NCBI RefSeq assembly: GCF_000320505.1
Contig: NZ_BAGX02000007.1
Location: 56,937-120,936 of the forward strand
Direction of reading: 5' to 3'
Origin: Methanobrevibacter boviskoreani JH1
Lineage (GTDB): Archaea > Methanobacteriota > Methanobacteria > Methanobacteriales > Methanobacteriaceae
Length of the DNA: 64,000 nucleotides
The notes below the pieces were generated by a model. That model saw only the letters and a list, made by a program, of their open reading frames with translations, did no database searches and was not told where the DNA came from. Both the position numbers and the translations under genes were made by a program. Below, piece after piece: positions 10,086 to 20,419 of this stretch. How positions within the stretch are numbered: the first letter of the stretch is position 1; the number at the start of each line of letters is the position of its first letter.

Positions 10086-11129
10086 ATGGATTCTAAAACT
10101 ATTCAAATGCCGAGGGAAGTTCATATTGGTCCAAATGTCATTTATGAAACAGGTGAAATTGCTCGTAATTTAAGACTTCCTGGTGAACCTTTAGTTGTGA
10201 CAGGTAACCGTACCTTAAAAATTGGAGGGAAATTGGTATATGATAGTTTAGAGGAAGCAGGATTTAACCCTGAGATTATTCAGGTTAGTGATGCTACTCA
10301 AAAGTATGTTTCAAAGGTTGAAGACAAATTAGCTGAGAACTCTTTTGCATTAGGGGTTGGTGGTGGTAAAGTTATAGATGTTGCTAAACTAGCCTCAACT
10401 AATAAGAATTCTTATTTCATATCAGTACCAACAACAGCTTCTCATGATGGAATTGCTTCACCTATGGCATCTATTAAAAACTCAAAAGGTTCTGTTTCAG
10501 TTAAAGCACATGCTCCAATGGCTTTAATTGCGGATTCTGAAATATTAAAAAATGCACCTTTTAGATTTTTGGTTTCTGGATGTGCAGATATTGTATCAAA
10601 TTATACTGCCGTGAAGGATTGGCGTCTTGCACAAAGACTTCAAAATGTAAGTTTTTCCGAATCAGCAGCGGCACTATCTTTGATGACTGCAAAATTAATA
10701 ATAGATTCTGCAGATAGTATTAAGGAAGGTTTGGAACTTAGTGCCAGATTGGTTGCTAAAATGTTATTTAGCAGTGGTATGGCAATAAGTATCGCTGGTT
10801 CAAGTAGGCCTGCAAGTGGTTCTGAACATTTGTTTTCCCATGCTTTAGATAAAATTGCTAAAAAGCCAGCTTTACATGGCGAACAATGTGGTTTAGGTAC
10901 TATTATGATGATGAATCTTCAAGGTGGAGATTGGAAATTTATTAGGGATGCTTTAAAAAGTATGAAAGCCCCTACAACTGCATATGATTTGGATTTAGAT
11001 CCTGAGGATATTATTGATGCTTTAACAATGGCACATACTATTAGGCCTGAAAGATATACAATTTTAGGAGATAGGGGAATATCTAGAGATGCAGCTCGTA
11101 ATTTAGCTATAAAGACAGGAGTTATTTAG
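10086..11129 (+). CDS. egsA: sn-Glycerol-1-phosphate dehydrogenase
   Basis: Reduces dihydroxyacetone phosphate to sn-glycerol-1-phosphate, the backbone of archaeal ether lipids. The NAD(P)-binding [12 protein letters not shown] motif and the iron-dependent alcohol dehydrogenase-like body, with [11 protein letters not shown] and conserved histidines in the second half, identify it. I place the start at the ATG with AGGTGA 7 bases upstream, giving 347 residues. A TTG 18 bases earlier is open but lacks a ribosome site. It begins a tightly packed operon with the UPF0179 gene, rpiA and a small membrane protein. Confidence 0.95.
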   Translation: MDSKTIQMPREVHIGPNVIYETGEIARNLRLPGEPLVVTGNRTLKIGGKLVYDSLEEAGFNPEIIQVSDATQKYVSKVEDKLAENSFALGVGGGKVIDVAKLASTNKNSYFISVPTTASHDGIASPMASIKNSKGSVSVKAHAPMALIADSEILKNAPFRFLVSGCADIVSNYTAVKDWRLAQRLQNVSFSESAAALSLMTAKLIIDSADSIKEGLELSARLVAKMLFSSGMAISIAGSSRPASGSEHLFSHALDKIAKKPALHGEQCGLGTIMMMNLQGGDWKFIRDALKSMKAPTTAYDLDLDPEDIIDALTMAHTIRPERYTILGDRGISRDAARNLAIKTGVI

Positions 11130-11139
11130 AGGTAATATT

Positions 11140-11577
11140 ATGATAACATTGGTAGGAAAGGATTTTGCCCGTGAAGGAACTAAATTTATTTTTTATGGTC
11201 CTGCAGAGGAATGTAAAAACTGTAGATATAAATCTTCATGTATAGATTCCTTGGAGAAAAATAGAATGTATGAGATTATATCTGTTAGAAACAATGATCA
11301 AAATTGTCCTCTTCATGCTGAAGGAAAGGTTGTTCCAGTTGAAGTTCAGAAAGCAGATATTCCTATTTTATTTAATTCTAAAAAGGTATTTGAAGGTTCA
11401 ACTATAGTCTATGATTCTCCTGATTGTGATGTCTATTGTGAATATCATGACCTTTGTTTCCCTGAGGGATTATATAATAATGATAAGTGTATTATCATAA
11501 AAGATTTAGGTAGATTTGAAGGAGTTTGTAAGAAGGGTTTAACTTTAAATAAACTTTATATAAATTTTATTGAATAA
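11140..11577 (+). CDS. UPF0179 family cysteine-rich protein
   Basis: An archaeal protein of 145 residues without a known role. It has nine cysteines, including C25, C28, C34, C56, C96, C100, C106, C117 and C130, spaced as if to bind metal or an iron-sulfur cluster. It begins 10 bp after egsA, behind AGAGGT, and ends 28 bp before rpiA, so it is surely co-transcribed. The family assignment rests on the [13 protein letters not shown] start and the overall cysteine pattern. Confidence 0.85.
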   Translation: MITLVGKDFAREGTKFIFYGPAEECKNCRYKSSCIDSLEKNRMYEIISVRNNDQNCPLHAEGKVVPVEVQKADIPILFNSKKVFEGSTIVYDSPDCDVYCEYHDLCFPEGLYNNDKCIIIKDLGRFEGVCKKGLTLNKLYINFIE

Positions 11578-11605
11578 TTATTTATTAAGCTATTTTGGTG
11601 TGATT

Positions 11606-12277
11606 ATGAATCTTAAACAAGATGTTGGTTATAAAGCAGCTTTGGAAGTTAAAGATGGTCAAATTTTAGGTCTTGGTACTGGATCTACTACTCATTACTT
11701 TATTGAAAAGGTAGGTATGAGAGTTAAGGAAGAGGGTATTGAGGTTATGGGAATTCCTACTTCATATCAATCTGCGTTACTTGCACAACAGTGGAATATT
11801 CCATTAACTAGTCTTGATGAACATAGTATTGATTTAGCAGTTGATGGTGCAGATGAAATCGATCCGGATTTAAACCTAATCAAGGGTGGTGGAGCAGCCC
11901 ATACAATGGAGAAGATTGTAGACTATTCCGCGGACAAACTTATTATTATTGCAGATGAGTCTAAATATGTTAGTCAATTAGGTGCTACACCGGTACCTGT
12001 CGAAGTTATTCCTAAGGCTAAAACCACTGTTTCAAATGCCTTAAAGGATATGGGTGCAGAACCTCTTGTAAGAATGGCGGTAAATAAGGATGGTCCTGTA
12101 ATAACTGATAATGGTAATTTTATCATTGACGCTAAATTTAATGAGATTTCATCTCCTATAGATTTAGAAATAGATTTAAACACTCTTCCAGGTGTAGTTG
12201 AAAATGGAATTTTTACTGAAATGGTGGATAAAGTTATATTAGGTACTAAAGATGGAATCAGAGAAATAACTTTATGA
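11606..12277 (+). CDS. rpiA: Ribose-5-phosphate isomerase A
   Basis: Interconverts ribose-5-phosphate and ribulose-5-phosphate, supplying ribose for nucleotides. The phosphate-binding GLGTGSTT loop and the active-site [17 protein letters not shown] segment are intact. The start is taken at the ATG preceded by GGTGTGATT; a TTG 36 bases earlier overlaps the previous gene and has no ribosome site. This gives 223 residues, a normal RpiA length. It is third in the egsA operon. Confidence 0.95.
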   Translation: MNLKQDVGYKAALEVKDGQILGLGTGSTTHYFIEKVGMRVKEEGIEVMGIPTSYQSALLAQQWNIPLTSLDEHSIDLAVDGADEIDPDLNLIKGGGAAHTMEKIVDYSADKLIIIADESKYVSQLGATPVPVEVIPKAKTTVSNALKDMGAEPLVRMAVNKDGPVITDNGNFIIDAKFNEISSPIDLEIDLNTLPGVVENGIFTEMVDKVILGTKDGIREITL

Positions 12278-12302
12278 TTTTATTTGTTTTTCAGGTGATT
12301 TA

Positions 12303-12500
12303 ATGCCTTTGCCATATGATGTTGAGAAAAGGGTATATCAATTTACCCTTTTAATTGGTATATTAATTGTTATTTATGCAGTTTTATGGATTTTGGCTAA
12401 ATTAGGTTTAATCCCATTAATTGTATTTGCATTATTCCCTCAAATCGTTTTACTTGCAATTGGAATATTTATAATATATATTGCATATAAGCGTATTTGA
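12303..12500 (+). CDS. Small membrane protein, 65 aa, two helices
   Basis: Not assigned to a known family. Two hydrophobic segments (about residues 14-33 and 36-61) separated by a short turn, with a charged N-terminus (DVEKR) and a basic C-terminal YKRI. The start follows a perfect AGGTGAT, and the gene begins 25 bp after rpiA, so it is real and probably last in the egsA operon. Confidence 0.8.
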   Translation: MPLPYDVEKRVYQFTLLIGILIVIYAVLWILAKLGLIPLIVFALFPQIVLLAIGIFIIYIAYKRI

Positions 12501-12905
12501 TTTTTTTTAGCTATTTCTATTTTTTATTCTATTTTAACTTCTTATGTGGATTATTTTTAAATTGATTTTCTAATAATTTATTCTTTTGTTTAAAATCAAT
12601 ATTTCATTTTTTTTTACTTCGGTTATTTAATATTTGGAATTGGCGCTAATTTAATTATTATAATTGGATATTTTGATTAATCTTTATCATTAATCTTTTA
12701 ATATTCATTTTAAATAGTTAATTTAATTTAAATTAAAAAATAGCAGTATATTAAAAATAAACTTTACTTTAAAGATTTATCTTAATTTAAATTAGAAAAA
12801 TGGTCGTATTTTAAGGATAAACTTTACTTTAAAATAAATTTAAAAATAATTTTTAAAAACAGAATTAATGCTTAATTTAAAATTATAAAAAATAAAAAAA
12901 GAGAT
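12501..12905. other. Convergent intergenic stretch with duplication
   Basis: The region between the small membrane protein gene and the leftward flavoenzyme gene is AT-rich. Its right part holds a two-copy tandem repeat (12724-12833). No gene seen. Confidence 0.5.
12724..12833. repeat. Tandem repeat, two copies, about 60-bp period
   Basis: Two diverged copies that start TAATTTAAATTA (12724, 12783) and end ATAAACTTTACTTTAAA. The ACTTTACTTT landmarks are at 12761 and 12821. The repeat follows the 3' end of the leftward flavoenzyme gene. Confidence 0.65.
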
Positions 12906-14237
12906 TTAGTTGAATTTTTTACTTACTTCATCTACAGCAAGTACTAATGGATCAGTAACCATTGATACTGGAGGAGCGTAAGCAAATTCCATATTACTTA
13001 AATCAAAGCAGTCTAATCCTTCGGTAATAGCAAGGGTCATAGTATCTATTCTTTCTGCTACACGTTCTTCTGCAATGATTTGACAACCTATGATTTTTCC
13101 GTCTGCATCACAGATAACCTTGATGTCCATAGGTTTTGCATTTGGATAATATCTTGCTCTAGTAAATGCCTCAATCTTTTCTGAAACAGTTTTTATGTTG
13201 TTTTGTTGAGCAAAGTTAGTTGTAAGTCCTACAGCACCAAATTCCAATTTACCTACTTTGGTAACCATTGAGTTTAAAACAGGATTAAACTTGGATTTTT
13301 TACCAGTAATTGTTTGTGCACATGTTTTTGCTTGACGAACAGCAGTAGTACCTAATTGTGAAATGGTATTGGATTCTAATATGGCATCATAAGATTCAAC
13401 ACAGTCACCTACAGCATAAACATCTTTAACTGAAGTCTCCATTTTATCATTAACTAAAATAGCCCATCTTCCAATGTCACAACCAATCATTTCTGCAAGA
13501 TTAAGTTCAGGTCTTACTCCAGTTGCAAGAATAACCATATCTGCAGGGTTTTCATCTGTACCATCAACGACTACAGATTCAACTTTTCCATCACCTTTAA
13601 TCTCGGTAATTGGTTTTCCAAGAACAATATTAAGTCCTTCACTTTTAAGATATTCTGTAACAATTTCAGCCATGTCAGGATCAAGGGACCTTGGTACTAT
13701 CTGAGGTAACATTTCGTTTAATGTTACATTCAATCCTAATTCTTTAAATGCATAAGCTATTTCAATACCAATTAAACCTGCACCAGTAACCACTACATTT
13801 TTACAGTTTTTAATCCATTCTTTAACTTTTTTACCATCGTTGATGTTTCTGATTTTGAATACTCCGTCTAAATCAGCACCAGGTATAGGTGGTATAAATG
13901 AGTTTCCACCTGTAGCAAGTACAAGTTTATCATATTTCATGGTTTTAACTTCACCTTCGGAAGTATAGGTTAATTCTTTTTTATCATTATCAACATCAGT
14001 TACTTCGGAGTTAGTTAAAACTTCAATATCTTTCTCTTTGTAATCTTCAGGGGTTTTCATAACAATGTCATCGAATGTTTCAATAGTATTGCTTAATACA
14101 TAAGGTATTGCACATGGTGAGTATGCAATATAATTGTCACGAGTGATAACTGTTATTTCAATGTCTTTATCTATTTTCCTAATATTTGAGGCAGTTGGCA
14201 TTCCTCCAGCTCCCCCACCAATTATTACTACTTTCAT
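12906..14237 (-). CDS. CoA-disulfide reductase/NADH oxidase-like flavoprotein
   Basis: FAD- and NAD(P)H-dependent pyridine nucleotide-disulfide oxidoreductase of 443 residues. It has an N-terminal FAD motif GGGAGG (7-12), the single redox-active Cys42 in SPCAIPYV, a second dinucleotide motif GAGLIGIE, the ATGVRPE and AVGDCVE segments, and the C-terminal dimerisation domain. One active-site cysteine rather than a CxxxxC pair is typical of CoA-disulfide reductases and water- or peroxide-forming NADH oxidases. The exact reaction is not decidable here; a role in redox defence is likely. It is monocistronic with AGGATGA upstream. Confidence 0.9.
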   Translation of the reverse strand: MKVVIIGGGAGGMPTASNIRKIDKDIEITVITRDNYIAYSPCAIPYVLSNTIETFDDIVMKTPEDYKEKDIEVLTNSEVTDVDNDKKELTYTSEGEVKTMKYDKLVLATGGNSFIPPIPGADLDGVFKIRNINDGKKVKEWIKNCKNVVVTGAGLIGIEIAYAFKELGLNVTLNEMLPQIVPRSLDPDMAEIVTEYLKSEGLNIVLGKPITEIKGDGKVESVVVDGTDENPADMVILATGVRPELNLAEMIGCDIGRWAILVNDKMETSVKDVYAVGDCVESYDAILESNTISQLGTTAVRQAKTCAQTITGKKSKFNPVLNSMVTKVGKLEFGAVGLTTNFAQQNNIKTVSEKIEAFTRARYYPNAKPMDIKVICDADGKIIGCQIIAEERVAERIDTMTLAITEGLDCFDLSNMEFAYAPPVSMVTDPLVLAVDEVSKKFN

Positions 14238-14669
14238 TGTTTCATCCTATAAATTCATAAATATAAAACAAAATATTATATAAATTTAATTTATTGAAAT
14301 TATTATATAACTATTAGCTTTTTTTAAAATTTTCACTGTAAAATTTAATATTTTACTAATTATTATAAGATTATTATATAATTGCTTGTTTTGTATCCAA
14401 TAACTTCAATATTCTGTAATATTTTAAAGATTTTTTATATTTTTTATAGATATGTTGAATATTTTACCATTTTTTTATTTATTGTAAAAACTTTTCTTTA
14501 AAATTTTTAATTCACCCGGCTATATTTTTTATAAATCAGAATCACTTATAAAATTTTAAATAATTTAATAAATATACTATTAATACTTAGCTTATGTTAA
14601 ATTATTTCCAATATGTTAATTTTATATAAGTTTAATAATAATTTAAAATATTTATTCTGAGGTTTAAAT
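14238..14669. other. Divergent promoter region with mch promoter
   Basis: AT-rich. A clear TATA box, TTTATATA at 14621-14628, would start mch transcription about 17 nt before its ATG. No gene or RNA seen. Confidence 0.5.
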
Positions 14670-15638
14670 ATGGTAAGTGTAAATGTAGAAGCTAAAAAAG
14701 TAGTCGATAAAATGATTGATGATGCAGATGCTTTAAAAATTGCTGTTTCTAAATTAAGCAATGGAGCTACTGTTATCGATTGTGGAGTAAATGTTGAGGG
14801 AAGTTTAAAAGCAGGACAATTATATACTGAGGTATGTCTTGGTGGACTTGCTGATGTAGGTATTTCTATTCCTGGAGATTTGTCTGAAAAATTCGCACTT
14901 CCTTCAGTCAAGGTTAAAACTGATTATCCAGCTATTTCAACATTAGGTGCACAAGAAGCAGGTTGGTCTGTTTCAGTAGGAGATTTCTTTGCATTAGGTT
15001 CAGGACCTGCAAGAGCATTATCTTTAAATCCTAAAGAAACATTTGATGCAATTGGTTACAAAGATGATGCTGATTTAGCTATTTTAACTTTAGAATCTGA
15101 TGTTTTACCTGGTGAGGATGTAGCACAATATGTTGCTGATGAGTGTAATGTTGATGTAGAAAATGTATATTTACTTGTTGCACCTACCTCCTCATTTGTT
15201 GGATCTATCCAAATTGCAGGAAGGGTAGTTGAAAACGGTGTATACAAAATGTTAGAATTCCTCGGATTCGATGTAACTAAAATTAAACATGCTGCAGGTA
15301 TTGCACCTATTGCACCTGTAACTCCAGACGGCCTAAAAGCTATGGGAAGAACTAATGATGCAGTATTATTTGGTGGAAGAACTTATTATTATCTTGAATC
15401 TGAAGAAGGAGATGATATTGAAGCTCTTGCTAAACAAGTACCTTCATCTGCGGCTGACGGATATGGTGAACCATTCTATGATACTTTTAAAGCTGCTGGA
15501 TTTGACTTCTACAAAATCGATAAAGGAATGTTTGCACCTGCTGAAGTAGTAATCAATGATTTCACTACTGGTAAAGTTTACAAAGAAGGATTTGTAAATG
15601 CAGATTTACTTAAAAAATCATTTGGTGTAGATAACTAA
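14670..15638 (+). CDS. mch: Methenyltetrahydromethanopterin cyclohydrolase
   Basis: Converts 5-formyl- to 5,10-methenyl-tetrahydromethanopterin in the C1 pathway from CO2 to methane. The 322-residue protein is full length and highly conserved in pattern, for example DCGVNVEGSLKAGQLYTEVC near the N-terminus and GAQEAGWSVSVGDFFALGSGPARAL in the first third. The codon choice looks like that of a highly expressed gene. The ATG follows GAGGT and a strong TATA box. It is monocistronic, followed by a T-rich tandem repeat. Confidence 0.97.
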   Translation: MVSVNVEAKKVVDKMIDDADALKIAVSKLSNGATVIDCGVNVEGSLKAGQLYTEVCLGGLADVGISIPGDLSEKFALPSVKVKTDYPAISTLGAQEAGWSVSVGDFFALGSGPARALSLNPKETFDAIGYKDDADLAILTLESDVLPGEDVAQYVADECNVDVENVYLLVAPTSSFVGSIQIAGRVVENGVYKMLEFLGFDVTKIKHAAGIAPIAPVTPDGLKAMGRTNDAVLFGGRTYYYLESEEGDDIEALAKQVPSSAADGYGEPFYDTFKAAGFDFYKIDKGMFAPAEVVINDFTTGKVYKEGFVNADLLKKSFGVDN

Positions 15639-15662
15639 ATAGATTAGTAATTTTTACTATTC

Positions 15663-15845
15663 TATTTTTTTTAATTTTGGTGTGTTTTGTTTTTTTATTT
15701 TGATTGATTGTTTTTTGTTCTGTTTTTTTAATTTTGGTGTGTTTTGTTTTTTTTATTTTGATTGATTGTTTTTTGTTCTGTTTTTTTAATTTTGGTGTGT
15801 TTTGTTTTTTTTATTTTGATTGATTGTTTTTTGTTCTGTTTTTTA
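15663..15845. repeat. Tandem repeat, three copies, 57-58-bp period
   Basis: Three nearly identical T-rich copies, with AATTTTGGTGTG landmarks at 15673, 15730 and 15788 and a TTGATTGATTG core. The copies differ mainly in the length of T runs. It starts 25 bp after mch and lies in its expected termination zone, so it multiplies oligo-T tracts on the coding strand. Confidence 0.9.
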
Positions 15846-15971
15846 ATCTAAGTAGTTATTTACTAGTTTTTTCCAATAATCTAATAATTTTATAATATTC
15901 ATAAAAATTTTATATGATTTTTAATAGAGATTAATTTATATTATTAATATCATGGATTATGAGGTGTTATT

Positions 15972-16382
15972 ATGATTGTAAAAGATAGATTATACATAAA
16001 TTCGATTAATCGATTTCAAATAGTTGATATTACGCCATATATTAATGAAAAGATTAAAAAATCACAGATTTATTCAGGAATCATTAATGTTTTTACAAAA
16101 CATACTACCTCTGCAATAATAATTAATGAGAATGAGAAGGGCCTTCAAACAGATATTTTTAATATCCTATATGATTTAATTCCTGATGGAAATAGGTATA
16201 GTCATGATATGATAGATCACAATGCAGGTTCACATTTAAGATCCCTATTCTTAGGTCCATCAGAAATAATTCCAATATATGAAGGTAGTTTGGATTTAGG
16301 AAGATGGCAATCTGTTTTCTTCATTGAACTTGATGGTCCTCGTTCTAGACGTCAAGTTGATTTAACTATAATGGGGGATTAG
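15972..16382 (+). CDS. YjbQ/UPF0047 family protein
   Basis: A small 136-residue protein of the YjbQ family. Family members have weak thiamine-phosphate synthase activity when tested, but their true role is uncertain. The hallmarks are KHTTSAIIINENEKG in the first half and DHNAGSHLRS with LGRWQSVFFIELDGPRSR near the end, holding the conserved histidines and arginines. The start has GAGGTG. Its TATA box is near 15908-15916. It is monocistronic, 125 bp before the next gene. Confidence 0.9.
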   Translation: MIVKDRLYINSINRFQIVDITPYINEKIKKSQIYSGIINVFTKHTTSAIIINENEKGLQTDIFNILYDLIPDGNRYSHDMIDHNAGSHLRSLFLGPSEIIPIYEGSLDLGRWQSVFFIELDGPRSRRQVDLTIMGD

Positions 16383-16507
16383 CCTTTATTTTAATTATTT
16401 GTTTATTGTAAAGATTTAAATTTTAGAAAATACAAAATATTTCTAATTAATTTAAAAAAATAATTGTTTTTTAATGATTTTATAATGTAATAAAGGGTTA
16501 GTTTTTT

Positions 16508-17233
16508 ATGTCTCTTTCTAATGATCTAAAGAAATTTATTCTATCTAAAGGTGCAAAACAGGTGGGTTTTGCAGATTTAAATGACATGGGTGTAAGTAAT
16601 ATTAATGGTGAGGATTTGGGTTTTAAGGTTAAGTCAGGTATTTGTTTTTTAATTAATCTTGATGCCAATATTGTTAAAACTCTTTTGGATGGACCTTCAC
16701 TTGAGTATTATAATCATTATTCTAAGATAAATGATGAGTTGGATTCAATAGGTAAGGATGTGGAGGCTTTTCTTAAATCTAAAAATTATAATGCTTATGC
16801 TCAAACCTTTGATAGAACATGTAACGATTTTATTTTTAATAATGGTTGTGATAATACTATACCCCATAAAACTGTAGGGACAAAAGCAGGTCTGGGGTGG
16901 ATTGGTAAATGTGATGCATTTATAACAAACGAGTTTGGTTCTGCTTTACGTTTATCAACTGTTTTAACTGATGCTCCTTTGGAGTATGCACATCCAGTTA
17001 CAGCTTCACTATGCGGTATGTGTACTGAATGTAGAAATATATGTCCTGGCGGCGCAGTTTCTGGAATTACTTGGAGTCCGCGACTTAAAAGGGAAGATTT
17101 CTTTGATTATGAGAAATGTATGGAAGCAGCTAAAAAACAATGTAGGGAAGTTCTTGGAAGAGAGGATACCATATGTGGCAGATGCATTGCTGCATGTCCA
17201 CATACCCAGAAATATCTAAGGAAGGTATTATAG
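16508..17233 (+). CDS. Epoxyqueuosine reductase-like iron-sulfur protein
   Basis: A 241-residue protein related to QueG (COG1600). It carries a double [4Fe-4S] domain: C169, C172, C175, C179 (CGMCTECRNICP) and C223, C226, C230 (CGRCIAACP), with further cysteines at 204 and 212. The GLGWIGKCD segment resembles the QueG cobalamin region. It lacks the C-terminal HEAT part and is much shorter than QueG (about 380). Archaea use archaeosine rather than queuosine, so the substrate is probably something else. A corrinoid-dependent reductase is possible. Confidence 0.85.
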   Translation: MSLSNDLKKFILSKGAKQVGFADLNDMGVSNINGEDLGFKVKSGICFLINLDANIVKTLLDGPSLEYYNHYSKINDELDSIGKDVEAFLKSKNYNAYAQTFDRTCNDFIFNNGCDNTIPHKTVGTKAGLGWIGKCDAFITNEFGSALRLSTVLTDAPLEYAHPVTASLCGMCTECRNICPGGAVSGITWSPRLKREDFFDYEKCMEAAKKQCREVLGREDTICGRCIAACPHTQKYLRKVL

Positions 17234-17999
17234 TCATTATTTTTATTTATTTCTATTTTAACTAGTTTTTTATTTTTATTTTATCTTTTTTGTATCTTTT
17301 AATATTGGTTTCTTTGTTTTATAGTTATATCTTATGTTATTTAGGTATTTGATTTATATTTGAATCTATTTTAAATTTCTAATATTTATTTAATCTCCAT
17401 TATTTTCATTGTTTTTTTATTGGTGTTTGTTCTATCTTTAATTTTATAGTTTATTATTAAACACGTTTTTAAATATGATTTATGTTTATTTATTGTTTTA
17501 ATTAAATATTTTACTATTAAATTCGTTTATCTAGCATTTTTCATTGGTTTTTCATTTCATAACTTATATTTGTTTGAATATCATATTCTCGTTTAACATT
17601 TTATGTATATGGTTTTATTTTCCTTTTGTTTTAAATATTATACTATGTTTAATTTTTTTTATAAAAATCATTTTATTTTATAATTAAATTATCAAATCTT
17701 TGTTCAAATTAAATTATAACTTTGTTAATTTTTTAAAATAAGATTTATATATTGTTTGTTACATATAATAAAATATTAATTAAAATTTGATTTTAGCTAA
17801 TTAATTTAAAAATGGTTTATTTATTTAATTTGGCTTTAAATTAAGTTATATTTATTTAATTAATGTTTAAACATATTATTTTTTAATTATATAATTTAAA
17901 TTCATGTTTAATAATTAATATTTAAATATCGTTAGTTTATTTTTATTTTAATATGTAAATTTAATTTTAAATTAATTATGAAGAATTTTAATTAAAATA
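17234..17999. other. Intergenic stretch with adhesin promoter
   Basis: A very AT-rich stretch of about 770 bp. A strong TATA box, TTTATATA at 17744-17751, would give the adhesin gene a leader of about 240 nt that is almost pure A+T. No gene seen. Confidence 0.5.
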
Positions 18000-18014
18000 T
18001 TGATGTTGATTTAT

Positions 18015-19817
18015 ATGGATTTAACTAAAGAAAAATCCACAAAAAATTATCAGCATGGAAAAGTAATCTTTTTCATATTGATAATTATTTTGTGTTTTGC
18101 TTTAATTACATCTGTATCTGCAACAGATAATACAAATTCAACCGAGGTAAAATTAAGTTCTTCCTCAAATACTTATAATGTTAATTCTAGTTTAAATACC
18201 GAGGAAATACAAAAGGTCTTTGATGGGGCTAAAAGTGGTGATACAATTAATTTCACCAGTAAAACGTATAATAATTTCTCAGTAGTTGTTGATAAGAAAT
18301 TGAACATTATAAGTGATTCCAATAGTGTATTAAATACTAATAGTCAACTATCAACTAAAGCTAAATCTTTAGGTTTGGGAAATAGTTTCGGATTTTATTT
18401 TATCAATAGTAGCTCTGGATGTTTGCTTAGAGGTTTTACATTAAATGGTAATGCTGATTATCAGATAATAGTAAATGGCGCTAATAATGTTAATATTCAG
18501 AATAACACTATCAATGGTGGAAGGGAAGGTGGAGTATTGATTAAGAATTCTATTGGATCTAATTTAACAGGTAATAAAATTATGAATTCCGGAAGAAATG
18601 GTCTTGATCTATATGATACCAAAGACACTATTGTTAAAAATAATAATATTAGTAAAAATACAAGAGATGGAGTATACATTCATAATGCTGATAAATTAAA
18701 CTTAACTTATAATGATTTGCTTTCTAATGGTAGAGCGGGTTTAGATATGGAGGGAAGTACATCTAACTGTAACTTCATTCATAATCATATTCAAGATAAT
18801 GCAAATAACATTCTCATCAATTCACACTCTCATAATGATGTTATACGTGAAAATACTATTACTGGAGCAAAGTATTCCTCAGTTTATGATGATGGATCTG
18901 GAAATACTGGTAATGGTATTCTATTTGGTGATGATTATAAATCTGCGGGAATTAGGATATATATTGGGTATAATACAATAGGATTTAATTCTCAATTTGA
19001 TGCTAAAAACACAATGACCCAACCAGTATTTACATTAGGTGCAAATTATTATATTACCAATGATGGAGAACAAGCTAAGGCTCACCTTTGTCCAATGTTA
19101 ATGGGTGGTGAGTTAAATTGGGAGAAAATCAAACATCTGTCATTAGGATTTTCTAAAAAAGGTAATCAAGTTTATGGTTTGTTATATGATGATAATGGTA
19201 ATGTTGTTACTGCAGGTGACTTTGATATGGATGATGTTTCAATCAATGGTCAAAGTTATGGTAAGGCATCATATGTAGACGGTAAAGCTGTAATTGATGC
19301 TGATGTAGATGACGGTTCACAGATTACTGTTAAGTCAGGTTCTAGTACTACTACTGTAACTGTTAAAAAATCAAGTGAAAACACTGATTCAACAGATACC
19401 AAAAAAGACGACCCATCAAACACTAATCTTAATAATCCTAATAATTCTAATAATCCATCAAATTCAAATAATCAAGGTACAAGTACTAGTAATCAAACAG
19501 GTACCGGTTCAGGAACTGGACAAGGTTCTGGTTCCGGAACTAATTCCAATTTAAATGGTACAGGAATCATGTCTGGTGAAAGTTCCGGTGTATCTAATGG
19601 TGGTAGCGGACAATCTGGAGATAATGGTGCAGGTAGTTCCTCATCAAGTTCCGGATCTGCTGATAATGGTAAGGCATATGAAATTGCAACTCAGAAAACA
19701 TCTGCAGGATCCGCTGCTCAAAATAGGCAATGGCTTGCTGTTGCTGCAATAGTTGCTCTTGTATTATTGTTTGTTGTAGGATACAAACGTAGAAATAATG
19801 ATGATGATTTCGATTAA
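18015..19817 (+). CDS. Adhesin-like beta-helix surface protein, membrane anchored
   Basis: Secreted surface protein of about 600 residues. A signal segment (IIILCFALITSVSA) is followed by a right-handed parallel beta-helix region with many short NxxxNNTI-type repeats (about residues 45-300), a compact domain, a low-complexity Asn/Gly/Ser linker, and a C-terminal membrane helix ending in KRRNNDDDFD. The likely role is a cell-surface adhesin or polymer-binding protein, as in other gut Methanobacteriales. ATGs at 18003 and 18015 are both possible; neither has a strong ribosome site. It converges with another adhesin gene. Confidence 0.88.
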   Translation: MDLTKEKSTKNYQHGKVIFFILIIILCFALITSVSATDNTNSTEVKLSSSSNTYNVNSSLNTEEIQKVFDGAKSGDTINFTSKTYNNFSVVVDKKLNIISDSNSVLNTNSQLSTKAKSLGLGNSFGFYFINSSSGCLLRGFTLNGNADYQIIVNGANNVNIQNNTINGGREGGVLIKNSIGSNLTGNKIMNSGRNGLDLYDTKDTIVKNNNISKNTRDGVYIHNADKLNLTYNDLLSNGRAGLDMEGSTSNCNFIHNHIQDNANNILINSHSHNDVIRENTITGAKYSSVYDDGSGNTGNGILFGDDYKSAGIRIYIGYNTIGFNSQFDAKNTMTQPVFTLGANYYITNDGEQAKAHLCPMLMGGELNWEKIKHLSLGFSKKGNQVYGLLYDDNGNVVTAGDFDMDDVSINGQSYGKASYVDGKAVIDADVDDGSQITVKSGSSTTTVTVKKSSENTDSTDTKKDDPSNTNLNNPNNSNNPSNSNNQGTSTSNQTGTGSGTGQGSGSGTNSNLNGTGIMSGESSGVSNGGSGQSGDNGAGSSSSSSGSADNGKAYEIATQKTSAGSAAQNRQWLAVAAIVALVLLFVVGYKRRNNDDDFD

Positions 19818-20144
19818 ATTAAATCTATAATTTAATTGATTAAATTTATTTTTTCTTTTTTTATTTAATTTTTAGATTAAAATGCTTTTTTTGATTTCCT
19901 CTAAACTATTGCCTTCTATTGAATGTTTAAAAATAAATTAATCTTATTTTTATGGTCTTATTTATTTTAATTAGTTGAATATCTAAGAGACATTCTTTTT
20001 TTTTAAAAGTAGTTTATATTAAATTAAATAAAAGATTTAACTTTCATAATTTTTTTCAAAATGAGTCAATATTTTATTAAGGAAGTCTTTCTATATTAAA
20101 TGGCTTAAATTAATTTTAATTTTAGTCTTATAAATAGTCTTTAA

Positions 20145-20260
20145 ATTGTTAAAATCAATCAGATTTTTTAGTTTTATAAAAAATAATCCTTCTTTTTTTA
20201 AAATTGTTAAAATCAATCAGATTTTTTGATTTTATAAAAAAATGGTTTTTCTCTTTTTTT
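20145..20260. repeat. Tandem repeat, two copies, 58-bp period
   Basis: Two close copies beginning ATTGTTAAAATCAATCAG (20145 and 20203), each followed by a T run and TTTTATAAAAAA. A weaker third copy may follow to about 20310. It lies between the convergent adhesin genes. Confidence 0.8.
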
Positions 20261-20380
20261 ATATTTGAATTAACTTCAATCTTTAGTTTTTATAAAAAAG
20301 GGTCTTGTTTTTTCTGAATTAAGTTAATTTTAATAAAAATAATTTAAAATAAGTGTGTTTGATTTTTAAAAAGTAAAAGA

Positions 20381-20405
20381 ATATTCACTTAAGAAAAGTG
20401 AATAT
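20381..20405 (-). terminator. Hairpin terminator of the leftward adhesin gene
   Basis: Perfect 10-bp stem ATATTCACTT/AAGTGAATAT with a 5-nt loop, starting 15 bp after the stop codon. On the minus strand it is followed by CTTTTACTTTTT. Confidence 0.75.
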
Positions 20406-20419
20406 CCTATCTTTATAAT

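Larger units (their letters stand above)
19818..20419. other. Convergent intergenic stretch between adhesin genes
   Basis: The 3' flanks of the two adhesin genes. It holds a tandem repeat (20145-20260) and a perfect 10-bp terminator hairpin for the leftward gene (20381-20405). No gene seen. Confidence 0.5.

Noticed and set aside
15663..20260. CRISPR-like arrays
   Set aside because: The intergenic repeats are head-to-tail T-rich duplications without unique spacers, and no cas gene is present.
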